Below, piece by piece: positions 1 to 6,679 of a stretch of DNA of 7,646 nucleotides. The translations under genes and the position numbers were made by a program. The notes under the pieces were generated by a model. The model made no database searches. It was not told the DNA's origin and worked only from the letters and a program-made list of their open reading frames with translations. Source of the stretch: Hyphomicrobiales bacterium. GTDB taxonomy: Bacteria; Pseudomonadota; Alphaproteobacteria; Rhizobiales; UBA4765. The first letter of the stretch is position 1. The number at the start of each line of letters is the position of its first letter. The DNA is taken from the NCBI GenBank assembly GCA_027487195.1, contig JAIYEB010000274.1, positions 1-7,646 of the forward strand, written 5' to 3'.

Positions 1-591
1 CGCTTCATGGCGATCGTAGACGAAGTAATCGCGCAGCGTGGCGAGTGCTGCATCCTCGATGTTGGTGGAACCAACGATTACTGGCTCGCCAACGAGGAGA
101 TGTGGGCCCAGAAACCCGTCCAAATCACTGTCTTGAACCTCGATGCAGACGAAACCTCACATCCGAAGTTGCGACCTGTGACCGGCAACGCCTGCCACAT
201 GCAGGAGTTCGAGGATTCATCGTTTGATGTCGCGCACTCGAACTCCGTGATCGAGCATGTTGGTCGCTGGAAAGACCAGAAGGCGATGGCCAACGAGGTT
301 CGCCGGGTTGCCAGCCGCTACTATGTCCAGACACCGAACATGTGGTTCCCGATCGAGCCCCATTGCCGAATGGCATTTATCCATTGGATGCCGCTCCACG
401 TACGCATCTCGATGCTGCAGCGTCGTCCGATCGGATTCTACCCCAAGGCGAATTCAATAGATGAGGCCATGGCCTCTGCGGAAGATGCATGTCTGCTGGA
501 TTTCAAGCAGATGCAGGCACTCTTTCCCGATGCGACCATTGAACGCGAGAAGTTCGCACTGATGACGAAGTCACTCGTCGCAGTCCGTTGA
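1..591 (+). CDS. SAM-dependent methyltransferase, class I fold (5' end cut by window)
   Basis: It probably transfers a methyl group from S-adenosylmethionine to a sugar or other small acceptor in the cytoplasm; the acceptor cannot be read from the sequence. Counting from the ATG at 7, motif I is ILDVGGT (residues 16-22), the acidic SAM-ribose region ends strand 2 at LNLDAD (44-49), and the type-11-like motif SNSVIEHVG is at 78-86. The stretch YVQTPNMWFPIEPHC (106-120) is typical of small methyltransferases in LPS and exopolysaccharide loci. The frame is open back to base 1 (Arg-Phe before the Met), and the family usually has some 20-40 residues ahead of motif I, so the real start probably lies outside the window and the Met at 7 is internal. 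It ends 27 bp from the stop of the convergent GH10 gene. The family is well supported; a role in decorating this locus's glycan is inferred from position only. Confidence 0.88.
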   Translation, partial: RFMAIVDEVIAQRGECCILDVGGTNDYWLANEEMWAQKPVQITVLNLDADETSHPKLRPVTGNACHMQEFEDSSFDVAHSNSVIEHVGRWKDQKAMANEVRRVASRYYVQTPNMWFPIEPHCRMAFIHWMPLHVRISMLQRRPIGFYPKANSIDEAMASAEDACLLDFKQMQALFPDATIEREKFALMTKSLVAVR

Positions 592-618
592 TCTGACGCT
601 CCAAACTGGGCCCGCTCA

Positions 619-2052
619 TCACGCCGGCCTGCCCCTGATCCGATCCCGCGCGGCGCGATGATCTGGCGCGGAGCGGAACGCTTCTGCCATCGCCCGCCAC
701 ATGAGGTTGCGTTGATAGCCCGGCGGCTGGTCAAGCGGCAGACCCTGGGAGGGCAGATTATCGCAGCGCCTGCGGGTCCAGGTGGCGATATCATCGCCTG
801 CTTGTGGGTTGTTGACCCACATGGCATCCATCGTCCCATGTGGACGCCAGGCAAAGTCCCAGACCATGACATTCACCATGGCCGGCTCATCGAGCATAAC
901 GTCCAGGAACCCCTTGGTCACGGCGCCAATATTCGCGATCCGACGATCATCTGCTGCGAAATTTCTGTCATTGACATCAAGCTCGGTGATTTCAAGGAAC
1001 AGGCCACGCTGGGCAATCTCTGCAATAAACCGGCTGAGCTTGGTCTGGTTGATATCAAACAATGACTCAAGATGAGCTTGCAGCCCGATCCCTTGAATGG
1101 GAACGCCGCGGGCGAGGAATTTATCGAGGCAGGCAAGGAAGCGACCACGGCGACGGTCAAAGTAGCCATCACTTGTATCCGCTTCGAGCCCCTCCTCGCA
1201 CCATACACGCCGGGTCGATGGGTCCAGTTCGCGTACGAGCCTGAAACCACGATCAACATACGTATCGCGCCCTCCATATGCCCTGGAGAATACCGAGCTT
1301 GTGCGCGTGACGGGGCGAACTGAGTCTTCATCCCAGCCAAGGATCTCATTCACAACATCCCAGGACCACATCCGCCCCTTGTGCCGGTTCAGCAAAAATC
1401 CGATCCATGCATCGATGAACATGTCCGCACCGACGCGCCCTCCTTCGCGAAAGAAGCGCTCGACCACCCATGAGGTGAGAAACATGGGCTCGTGCCAGAT
1501 CATCGTCGTGCCACGCAGATGCTGCCTGTTGTCGCGCGCAAACTGAACGATCCGGTCACCTGAAACGACCGTTGGTGGGTTGAGCAGGTCGAACTCACGG
1601 GGCGATGGCCAGACCGTCTCCGGCTTGTAGCCATTTGTCGACCCGATAATCCTGCACTCTCGCTGAAGTGCGGCTCGAAACGCCTCATGGCGGACAAATG
1701 ACGGGTCCGGAGCCGCAGCCCCAAACGCCACTCCGACGCGCGCGGCATAGGTCCATAATGGATCAAGGCGCTCGATTGGCCCGGTCAGGGCTGGGACCGG
1801 CGCACGGGGAAATGTCCCGTCACCGACGACACGTACGCGGCCATCGGCCTTCACGTGCCGATTTGGATCAACCACGCGCGGCGCGGCAATCGGAACCATA
1901 TTCCTGTGTCGATCATACCAGGCATTCGCCAGGTAGTCCGCACGGCAGGCTGAAACCGACTGGGCGCTGGCTTCACCAGTAAACCCACCTCCAGCGGCAG
2001 CGCCTGCCATTGCGCCCAGAAGCATGCGACGGGTCATATCGTGGTCAGCCAT
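619..2052 (-). CDS. Tat-exported GH10 endo-beta-1,4-glycanase (xylanase family)
   Basis: Predicted retaining endo-glycanase of glycoside hydrolase family 10, whose known members cut beta-1,4-xylan or related beta-1,4 glycans. The N-terminus has a twin-arginine signal: TRRMLL at residues 7-12, an Ala/Gly-rich hydrophobic stretch, and a likely cleavage after ASA (28-30), so it should fold in the cytoplasm and act in the periplasm or outside. Visible GH10 landmarks in order are the substrate-site YKPE (142-145), IWHEP (185-189), WDVVNE with acid/base Glu236, GLQAHL (323-328), EITELDV with nucleophile Glu357, and VWDF (397-400). No carbohydrate-binding module is visible; at 477 aa it is one catalytic domain plus leader and short tail. 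The start is supported by GGGAG seven bases upstream of the ATG. It is divergent from the chain-length regulator gene and convergent with the methyltransferase. The substrate may be the locus's own polymer rather than plant xylan, by inference from position. Confidence 0.95.
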   Translation of the reverse strand: MADHDMTRRMLLGAMAGAAAGGGFTGEASAQSVSACRADYLANAWYDRHRNMVPIAAPRVVDPNRHVKADGRVRVVGDGTFPRAPVPALTGPIERLDPLWTYAARVGVAFGAAAPDPSFVRHEAFRAALQRECRIIGSTNGYKPETVWPSPREFDLLNPPTVVSGDRIVQFARDNRQHLRGTTMIWHEPMFLTSWVVERFFREGGRVGADMFIDAWIGFLLNRHKGRMWSWDVVNEILGWDEDSVRPVTRTSSVFSRAYGGRDTYVDRGFRLVRELDPSTRRVWCEEGLEADTSDGYFDRRRGRFLACLDKFLARGVPIQGIGLQAHLESLFDINQTKLSRFIAEIAQRGLFLEITELDVNDRNFAADDRRIANIGAVTKGFLDVMLDEPAMVNVMVWDFAWRPHGTMDAMWVNNPQAGDDIATWTRRRCDNLPSQGLPLDQPPGYQRNLMWRAMAEAFRSAPDHRAARDRIRGRPA

Positions 2053-2066
2053 ACCTCTGCTCCCTT
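2053..2066 (-). promoter_or_regulatory. Ribosome binding site of the GH10 gene
   Basis: Read on the minus strand, AAGGGAG (2060-2066) lies seven bases before the ATG at 2052, and a second purine run AGAGG fills the spacer. This favours the ATG at 2052 over the in-frame ATG five codons later (TRRMLL would still follow either start). Confidence 0.6.
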
Positions 2067-2182
2067 GTCAGTCGAAAGCAAGTCTGCCGCCAACGCAAGG
2101 TCAAAGCAAATACAAGACTGAGTTGTGATAAACGGGCGAGACCCGGCGGCTTGACCATGAAGATACAAAATTTCGTAAAACT

Positions 2183-2204
2183 TTAACCACGCTGGCAACG
2201 TTAA
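2183..2204. promoter_or_regulatory. Inverted repeat TTAAC-N12-GTTAA in the divergent intergenic region
   Basis: TTAAC at 2183-2187 and GTTAA at 2200-2204 form an exact inverted pair, centre to centre about 17 bp, in the AT-richer spacer between the GH10 gene and the chain-length regulator gene. The right arm is itself inside the 8 bp palindrome CGTTAACG (2199-2206), and the left arm reads TTAACCAC, one base from the alphaproteobacterial CtrA half-site TTAACCAT. The spacing does not fit the full CtrA consensus TTAA-N7-TTAA. It lies about 20 bp upstream of the candidate -35 box, a place where an activator or repressor of the rightward promoter could bind. This is an operator candidate only; short AT-rich inverted repeats arise by chance. 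Confidence 0.3.
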
Positions 2205-2222
2205 CGGAAGATAAATCCAGCG

Positions 2223-2251
2223 TTGAGACAAAAATCATCGAATTATATGCT
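2223..2251 (+). promoter_or_regulatory. Candidate sigma70-type promoter for the chain-length regulator/polymerase pair
   Basis: TTGAGA (2223-2228, five of six to TTGACA) is followed after 17 bp by TATGCT (2246-2251, four of six to TATAAT) in the AT-rich part of the divergent spacer. A transcript starting near 2258 would leave about 57 nt before the ATG at 2315, but only about 9 nt before the GTG at 2267, which is one reason to prefer the ATG start. Prediction from the boxes alone. Confidence 0.35.
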
Positions 2252-2314
2252 ATATCTCTGGCACTCGTGGCGGGTCAGGCTCGCCGCAGCGTTCTTGCGT
2301 CAGGGTTTTGCACG

Positions 2315-4492
2315 ATGTTTCAAGCGGCAAATGCTACACCATCGCCCGTGCAGATGACGAGCGTCAGCGCTTCAAGCGGCGTGTCACATGTCGCCAGCAG
2401 CGCTGCTTTCACCATTCGCGACCTCGTCGATATTCTGCGCCGCAATCTCGTCGTCATCCTCGGAGCCGGCATCCTGCTGGCGGCTACCGCATTCTTTGCG
2501 TCCATCACGATGACACCCCGCTTTTCAGCGACGGCGCAGATCCTTGTCGAGCCCGAGAACCTGCGCATCCTTCAAAACGAATTGACCCAGCGCCAGCAAA
2601 GTGGCGATGGCGGCATCACAGTGGTGGAAAGCCAGGTGCGCGTTGTCAGCTCCGACAACGTCCTGCGCCGCGTTATCACCGCGCTTGATCTGACCAATGA
2701 TCGCGAATTCTTCCGTCGTGCCAGCTGGCGGGGCACTGCTATCGAGGGCGTTCTGATTGGTCTTGGCCTTGCGTCGAGCGAGCGCGACCCGATCGTTGCC
2801 GTGCTCGATGTGCTTCAGCGCAACCTGCGTGTCAGACGTACCGAGCGTACTTTCGTGATCGATATCACCTACATGTCTGAAGATCGCGACAAGGCCGTTC
2901 TGGTCGCAAACGCTGTTGTTCAGGCCTATCTCGACGAGCAGAGCGAGACGCGACAGGAAGCCGCTCGCCGCGCCACAACCTCGCTCTCAGGCCGTCTGGA
3001 TGAGCTGCGCACCCGGGTCCGTCTGTCCGAAGAGAAGGTGGAGCGTTTTCGCCGTGACAATGACCTTGTCGCGTCCGGTGGCCGTCTGGTCGCCGAGCAA
3101 CAGCTGAGCGAAGTGAACGCCCAACTGGTCCTGGCTCGCAGTCGTCTTGCGGAAGTGCAGGCCCGCGCGGACCAAACACGCAGCAATGGCGGACGCATTG
3201 ATCCTTCCGCGAGCCCTGAAGTCCTTCAGTCGCTTGAAGCGCGCCAGATCCGCACCCTGATGACAGATCTTTCGCGTCAGGAAGCCGAACTGATCAGCCG
3301 ACTTGGGGTTCGCCATCCCCAGGTGATTGACGTCAGAGCCCAGCAGGCGGCGTTGCAGCGCAGAATGGATAGCGAAATCACGCGCATTACCCAGGGCACG
3401 CGCAACGAACTTGATCGCGCTATTGCCGCAGAGCGTTCGCTGTCGCGCAGCCTTGAAGCCTTGAAGCGCGAAACGTCCGAGACCAACCAGTCTCAGGTCC
3501 AACTGCGCGAACTCGAGCGTGAGGCCGAGGTCAGCCGGACCGTCTATCAGGCCTTCCTCGTCCGGGCTCGCGAAACCAACGAACAAGAGCGGCTGGACAC
3601 AACGAACACGCGCGTGATTTCGTCGGCAACGCCGGCGCGCCAGCGTTCCTGGCCTCCTGCGCCAACACTGATGGCGCCTGCGGGCCTTATCATGGGTCTT
3701 GTTCTGGGAATCGGGCTTGCTGTCGGGCGCGAGGCCATGTCGAAGGTGATCCGGTCCCGCCGCGGCCTACGCCAGGCCATCGGTCCGGTCCCGATCTGGC
3801 ATCTGCCGGAAGCTGATGGCGGCAAGAAGTCGAGGCGGACCAGTGATCCGAACGATGCAACCCTGCCGATGATCCTGCTGGACAGGCCAGGCTCCGATTT
3901 CTCGCGTGAGGTACGCACGCTCTGGACAGAGATTTACGAGGGCTCATCGAGCGATCGTACAAAGACGGTTCTCGTCCTGTCCGCCGAACCAACCCAGGCA
4001 CGCTCGACACTCGCGCTCAATCTTGCGCTCGCTGCAGGCGGGCTGGGCGCGCGGACATTGCTGGTCGATGCCGACCTCCTGCGCCGCTCGCTGACCGTTG
4101 GCCTTGCGGTTGAGACCTGGACCGGCGTCGCCGATGTCCTCAAGGGCCGAAAGACGCTTGCTGAGGCGGTTGTTCGCGATCCGGCAAATGGCGTCGACTT
4201 CCTGCCCGCAATCGAAACCGCCGGAAAGGCGCGCGAGAAGGCACCGGATGCACGCGAGGCGCAGGGGCTGATTGCGGCCGTGCAGGACGTCGAGGCCGTT
4301 CTTGTCGATGGCGGGCCGATCCTGAATGGACCGGCTGTCCGTGCGTTCGCAGATGTCGTTGATACGATCATCATTGTGGCACATAGCGGATCGACCAATC
4401 GCGATGACATCAGCGCGGCTGTGAAAATGCTGGGCCACTCCTCAACCAAGATCCGCGCCGCAGTCCTGATGCCGGAGACCGGCAAAGCATAG
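2315..4492 (+). CDS. Wzz/GumC/ExoP-type polysaccharide co-polymerase with degenerate tyrosine-kinase-like domain
   Basis: Inner-membrane chain-length regulator of Wzx/Wzy polysaccharide assembly. Positions are for the ATG at 2315 (725 aa). A Wzz region with TM1 (about 45-66) is followed by a large periplasmic part rich in Arg/Glu/Gln heptads (about 210-285 and 305-425, coiled coil), a GNVR-type segment LEREAEVSRTVYQAF (400-414), the Pro-rich patch TPARQRSWPPAP (439-450), and TM2 (about 453-471). The cytosolic part resembles CpsD/CapB/BY-kinases: Walker A' LLVDADLLRRS (582-592) and a Walker-B-like VLVDGGP (662-668). The P-loop position reads SAEPTQARST (556-565), lacking the Gly residues and the catalytic Lys of the usual PGEGKST, and there is no C-terminal tyrosine cluster. 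Kinase activity is therefore doubtful. A GTG at 2267 would add 16 residues but has no ribosome site; AGGG lies nine bases before the ATG at 2315. The next gene downstream is the polymerase. Confidence 0.93.
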   Translation: MFQAANATPSPVQMTSVSASSGVSHVASSAAFTIRDLVDILRRNLVVILGAGILLAATAFFASITMTPRFSATAQILVEPENLRILQNELTQRQQSGDGGITVVESQVRVVSSDNVLRRVITALDLTNDREFFRRASWRGTAIEGVLIGLGLASSERDPIVAVLDVLQRNLRVRRTERTFVIDITYMSEDRDKAVLVANAVVQAYLDEQSETRQEAARRATTSLSGRLDELRTRVRLSEEKVERFRRDNDLVASGGRLVAEQQLSEVNAQLVLARSRLAEVQARADQTRSNGGRIDPSASPEVLQSLEARQIRTLMTDLSRQEAELISRLGVRHPQVIDVRAQQAALQRRMDSEITRITQGTRNELDRAIAAERSLSRSLEALKRETSETNQSQVQLRELEREAEVSRTVYQAFLVRARETNEQERLDTTNTRVISSATPARQRSWPPAPTLMAPAGLIMGLVLGIGLAVGREAMSKVIRSRRGLRQAIGPVPIWHLPEADGGKKSRRTSDPNDATLPMILLDRPGSDFSREVRTLWTEIYEGSSSDRTKTVLVLSAEPTQARSTLALNLALAAGGLGARTLLVDADLLRRSLTVGLAVETWTGVADVLKGRKTLAEAVVRDPANGVDFLPAIETAGKAREKAPDAREAQGLIAAVQDVEAVLVDGGPILNGPAVRAFADVVDTIIIVAHSGSTNRDDISAAVKMLGHSSTKIRAAVLMPETGKA

Positions 4493-4528
4493 TCGCTTGG
4501 CGAAAGCCTTGAACGAACATATCGTCTG

Positions 4529-4549
4529 ACGAGGTGCGGCTCACCTCGT
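4529..4549 (+). promoter_or_regulatory. Stem-loop just upstream of the polymerase ribosome binding site
   Basis: ACGAGGTG (4529-4536) pairs perfectly with CACCTCGT (4542-4549) around the loop CGGCT, an 8 bp GC-rich stem. It is not followed by a T run, so it is not a classical terminator. The 3' arm ends six bases before the AAGAGG ribosome site of the polymerase gene and covers the alternative GTG start at 4548. It could be an mRNA processing or stability element, or tune translation of the second cistron; the structure is seen, the function is inferred. Confidence 0.45.
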
Positions 4550-4554
4550 GTCAA

Positions 4555-4560
4555 AAGAGG
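4555..4560 (+). promoter_or_regulatory. Ribosome binding site deciding the polymerase start
   Basis: AAGAGG ends five bases before the ATG at 4566. The upstream GTG at 4548 has no comparable site and its first bases lie inside the stem-loop, so the ATG at 4566 is the better start. Confidence 0.6.
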
Positions 4561-4565
4561 CACGT

Positions 4566-5888
4566 ATGGCCTGGACGGCAGATCAACCTCAGCAGAGCGT
4601 GGTGGCTCAACCAGCCACGGCGCCTGTTTCAGATGTTTCCGACCCGGTCCGCCTCGGCACGCTTGTCGGCGCTCTGGGCCTGATCTGGATTGGCATCGAT
4701 CCATTTCTGGACCTGTCAGACGTACGCGTCATCCAGGCCACCGAAGAAGGCAGTCTGCTGAAGCAGCTGGTGTTCGTGTCCATGGCAGCTCTTGTCATGG
4801 CAATTGGTTGGACGGTGGGTTTGCAGCGGCTGCGCCCAATCCTGTCACCACTCTTTACGGTTCTGCTGGGCTGGCTGGTTATATCAGTCGTGACGTCGGT
4901 TGACCCGGGCATCTCGGCGCGCAGGTTTGGTTTCACCGTCGTCGTGATGTTGATTGGTGCGGGGATCCTGATCATTGCGCGGGACATGCGCCAGTTCGCC
5001 CAGGCCCTCGGCATCATTGCGATGACAGCGCTTGTCATCAGCTACCTCGGCGTCCTCCTGCTGCCCGATATCTCGATCCACTCCGTTTGGGATGTCAAAG
5101 AGCCCGAGCATGACGGGAGCTGGCGCGGCTTGTTTCATCACAAGAACGGCGCAGGCGGCATGACCGTGCTGTTCATCTTCATCGGCATTCTGGTTTCAAG
5201 GGTCTGGAACGCGGTTTTTGGCGGTGCGATCATCCTGCTTTCGGCAATCTTCCTGTCGATGACCTGGTCCAAGACGGCCTGGGCCCTGTTTCCCATCGTT
5301 CTTGCCGTCTCGTTGATGGTTCCACTGATCAAGCCTCTGTGGATGCGGTTCCTGATGTTCCTTGGACCATTGTTCGCGCTGCACCTTCTGTCTGTTGGCA
5401 CGGTCGTCTTCCCGCCTGTGAAAGACCTCGTCGCGCTGATCCTGCGCGACACCAGTTTCACGGGCCGAACGGACATCTGGGAGCTGGCGTTCGAGTACAT
5501 TGCAAAGCGCCCGTGGACTGGAATGGGATTTGCGGCGTTCTGGCAGACCGAAGAAGTCATGTATGCCGCGCGCGAGAAAGCGACCTGGGCAACGGCTGCA
5601 AGCTCGGCGCACAATGGTTTCATTGATGTCATGCTGACCGCGGGGATCCCCGGTGTTTTGCTGGCCATTCTCTGGTTTGCCCTGACACCGGTCTGGAAGT
5701 TTCAGGCAGCCTATTCCGATCCTGCCTCACGGCCATTGGCCATATTCTTTCTGCAGGTCTGGTTGTTCGTCCTCTACTCGACCTTCACGGAAAGCGTGCT
5801 GTTTGACCGGGCGAACTCATTGTGGTTCAGCGCCATGCTCGCCGTCTTCGGGCTTCACATGATGACGGCCTATCGCACCGTGCGCTGA
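4566..5888 (+). CDS. ExoQ / O-antigen ligase-type polysaccharide polymerase (Wzy_C family)
   Basis: Multi-spanning inner-membrane protein expected to join lipid-linked repeat units (polymerase) or transfer the glycan to an acceptor (ligase) on the periplasmic face. With the ATG at 4566 it has 440 residues. About ten to twelve hydrophobic segments are visible, including near 31-45, 68-85, 95-111, 122-138, 148-166, 198-212, 217-231, 238-254, 263-282, 356-373 and 389-406. Family landmarks are SWRGLFHHKNGAGG (185-198), close to the 'RG-F-HKN' motif of ExoQ-like proteins; TGRTDIW (299-305) in the large periplasmic loop region; RPWTGMGFAAFW (315-326); and SAHNGFIDVML (347-357), whose His is typical of the family. 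It lies 73 bp after the chain-length regulator, probably co-transcribed, and its last 19 bp overlap the convergent GT26 gene. Because a flippase and a chain-length regulator are adjacent, polymerase is more likely than ligase, though sequence alone cannot separate them. Confidence 0.92.
   Translation: MAWTADQPQQSVVAQPATAPVSDVSDPVRLGTLVGALGLIWIGIDPFLDLSDVRVIQATEEGSLLKQLVFVSMAALVMAIGWTVGLQRLRPILSPLFTVLLGWLVISVVTSVDPGISARRFGFTVVVMLIGAGILIIARDMRQFAQALGIIAMTALVISYLGVLLLPDISIHSVWDVKEPEHDGSWRGLFHHKNGAGGMTVLFIFIGILVSRVWNAVFGGAIILLSAIFLSMTWSKTAWALFPIVLAVSLMVPLIKPLWMRFLMFLGPLFALHLLSVGTVVFPPVKDLVALILRDTSFTGRTDIWELAFEYIAKRPWTGMGFAAFWQTEEVMYAAREKATWATAASSAHNGFIDVMLTAGIPGVLLAILWFALTPVWKFQAAYSDPASRPLAIFFLQVWLFVLYSTFTESVLFDRANSLWFSAMLAVFGLHMMTAYRTVR
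5870..5888. other. Tail-to-tail 19 bp overlap of polymerase and GT26 genes
   Basis: The stop of the polymerase (TGA, 5886-5888) and the stop of the GT26 gene (TAG on the minus strand, 5870-5872) enclose the odd palindrome CGCAC-C-GTGCG (5874-5884). Because the shared bases are nearly self-complementary, both proteins end in the same residues RTVR. There is no room for a terminator between the genes, so the two transcripts must overlap at their 3' ends. Confidence 0.8.
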
Positions 5889-6616
5889 CGACCGCGTTCC
5901 GCCAGAAGCATGCGGATGATGACAGGACTGTCGACGAGGTAGCGGCGCGCAAGGCGCTTTGGTTCCGACAGGAGCCGATGGAGCCATTCCAGTCCCGCGC
6001 GCTGCATCCAGAGCGGTGCCCGTTCTGTCAGCCCCGTTGCAAAATGGAGGGACGCGCCTGCGCAGAGCCCAACACCCCGCGCTCCGGCGGCTCTCGCTGC
6101 AAGAGCCAGCATTTCCTGCTGCGGAAATCCGATGCAGAAGAAGGTGAAATCAGCCCTTGTGGCAGCAATCTCTGCCCCGACGCGCGCAATCTCGTCAGGA
6201 TCCTTCGCAATTCCATATTTCGGGGCGATATAGACACCGTTGATGTGTGGGAAATGGGCGCGAACCGCAGCCTCGACCTCAGCGCCTGCGACCACAAGAC
6301 AGACCCTGTCCTGTGGCGTCAGCACGCGGGACAGAAGGTGTTCCGTGAGGGTTGATCCCGGCACGACATGCGGCACCGCCAGACCAAGGAGCTTCGCCAG
6401 ACCGGCTACGACCTTGCTGTCGAGAACAAACAAATCCCCTTGCTGGATAGTCGCCTCGATCCTGGGGTCACGGCTGGCATAGACAAGGCAAGCCGCATTG
6501 AGCGGGACCACGACCTGCATCGCATCCCCCATCATGCCAGTCCGGATGTCCTCAACCAGTTCATCGAGGTTTCGGTTGGCAAAGTCATAGCCCAGAAGAT
6601 TCATGTGTGCGTCCAT
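5870..6616 (-). CDS. WecG/TagA/CpsF family glycosyltransferase (GT26)
   Basis: Cytoplasmic, membrane-associated glycosyltransferase that adds a sugar (ManNAc, ManNAcA, glucose or similar in known members) from a nucleotide donor to a lipid-linked intermediate. The whole 248-residue length matches the family. Visible landmarks are Asn40 in VPLNAACLV, the probable catalytic Asp66 in LFVLDSKVV, PGSTL (86-90), the CIGFPQQE motif (161-168) and the C-terminal signature ERAPLWMQRAGLEWLHRLL (198-216) followed by EPKRLARRYL. The usual Asp-Gly after strand 'lvlp' is Asp-Ser here, and the usual 'FDFLAG' region reads SLHFATG, so it belongs to a diverged branch. The ATG at 6616 has only AGG four bases upstream; a strong GGGGGGAGG lies 17 bases away within a palindrome, so translation may be weak or structured. 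An ATG at 6604 is an alternative start. The gene lies downstream of the flippase on the same strand. Confidence 0.93.
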   Translation of the reverse strand: MDAHMNLLGYDFANRNLDELVEDIRTGMMGDAMQVVVPLNAACLVYASRDPRIEATIQQGDLFVLDSKVVAGLAKLLGLAVPHVVPGSTLTEHLLSRVLTPQDRVCLVVAGAEVEAAVRAHFPHINGVYIAPKYGIAKDPDEIARVGAEIAATRADFTFFCIGFPQQEMLALAARAAGARGVGLCAGASLHFATGLTERAPLWMQRAGLEWLHRLLSEPKRLARRYLVDSPVIIRMLLAERGRQRTVR

Positions 6617-6620
6617 TTGC

Positions 6621-6644
6621 CTGGCAAGAGGTACCTCCCCCCAG
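6621..6644 (-). promoter_or_regulatory. Imperfect hairpin containing the strong Shine-Dalgarno-like run before the GT26 gene
   Basis: The perfect 10 bp palindrome GAGGTACCTC (6628-6637) is flanked by CTGG (6621-6624) and CCAG (6641-6644), giving an outer 4 bp stem, a 3x3 internal loop and an inner 3 bp stem. On the minus strand it contains GGGGGGAGG, by far the best ribosome-site-like sequence here, but 17 bases before the ATG at 6616. Folding would either hide this site or shorten the effective distance to the start codon. The pairing is visible; an effect on translation is inferred. Confidence 0.3.
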
Positions 6645-6679
6645 AAACAGCAGGCTGAGGGAACTGCACGAGCATATGG

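Noticed and set aside
2134..2146. CGGG-CGAGA-CCCG small hairpin in the divergent spacer
   Set aside because: The 4 bp stem is too short to distinguish from chance in GC-rich DNA and has no supporting context.
2034..2231. Minus-strand open frame of 65 codons over the divergent spacer
   Set aside because: It overlaps the GH10 start and the AT-rich control region and shows no recognisable motif; the composition fits non-coding DNA.
2258..2273. TGGCAC resembling the -24 box of a sigma54 promoter
   Set aside because: The required GC of the -12 element (TTGC) is absent at the right spacing; the match is only a half-site.
2987..3586. Long minus-strand open frame (199 codons) opposite the chain-length regulator
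   Set aside because: It lies antisense to the coiled-coil coding part, where GC-rich codon bias leaves the opposite strand open; no family features.
4497..4506. GGC-GAAA-GCC mini-hairpin after the regulator stop codon
   Set aside because: Only three base pairs and no T run, so it cannot be called a terminator despite the GNRA-type loop.
3934..4704. Minus-strand open frame (256 codons) spanning the regulator/polymerase junction
   Set aside because: Its translation is low-complexity Ser/Arg/Ala-rich and runs across two well-supported genes on the other strand; a shadow frame.
5822..6355. Plus-strand open frame (177 codons) opposite the GT26 gene
   Set aside because: The minus-strand GT26 reading has clear family motifs over the whole region; this frame has none.
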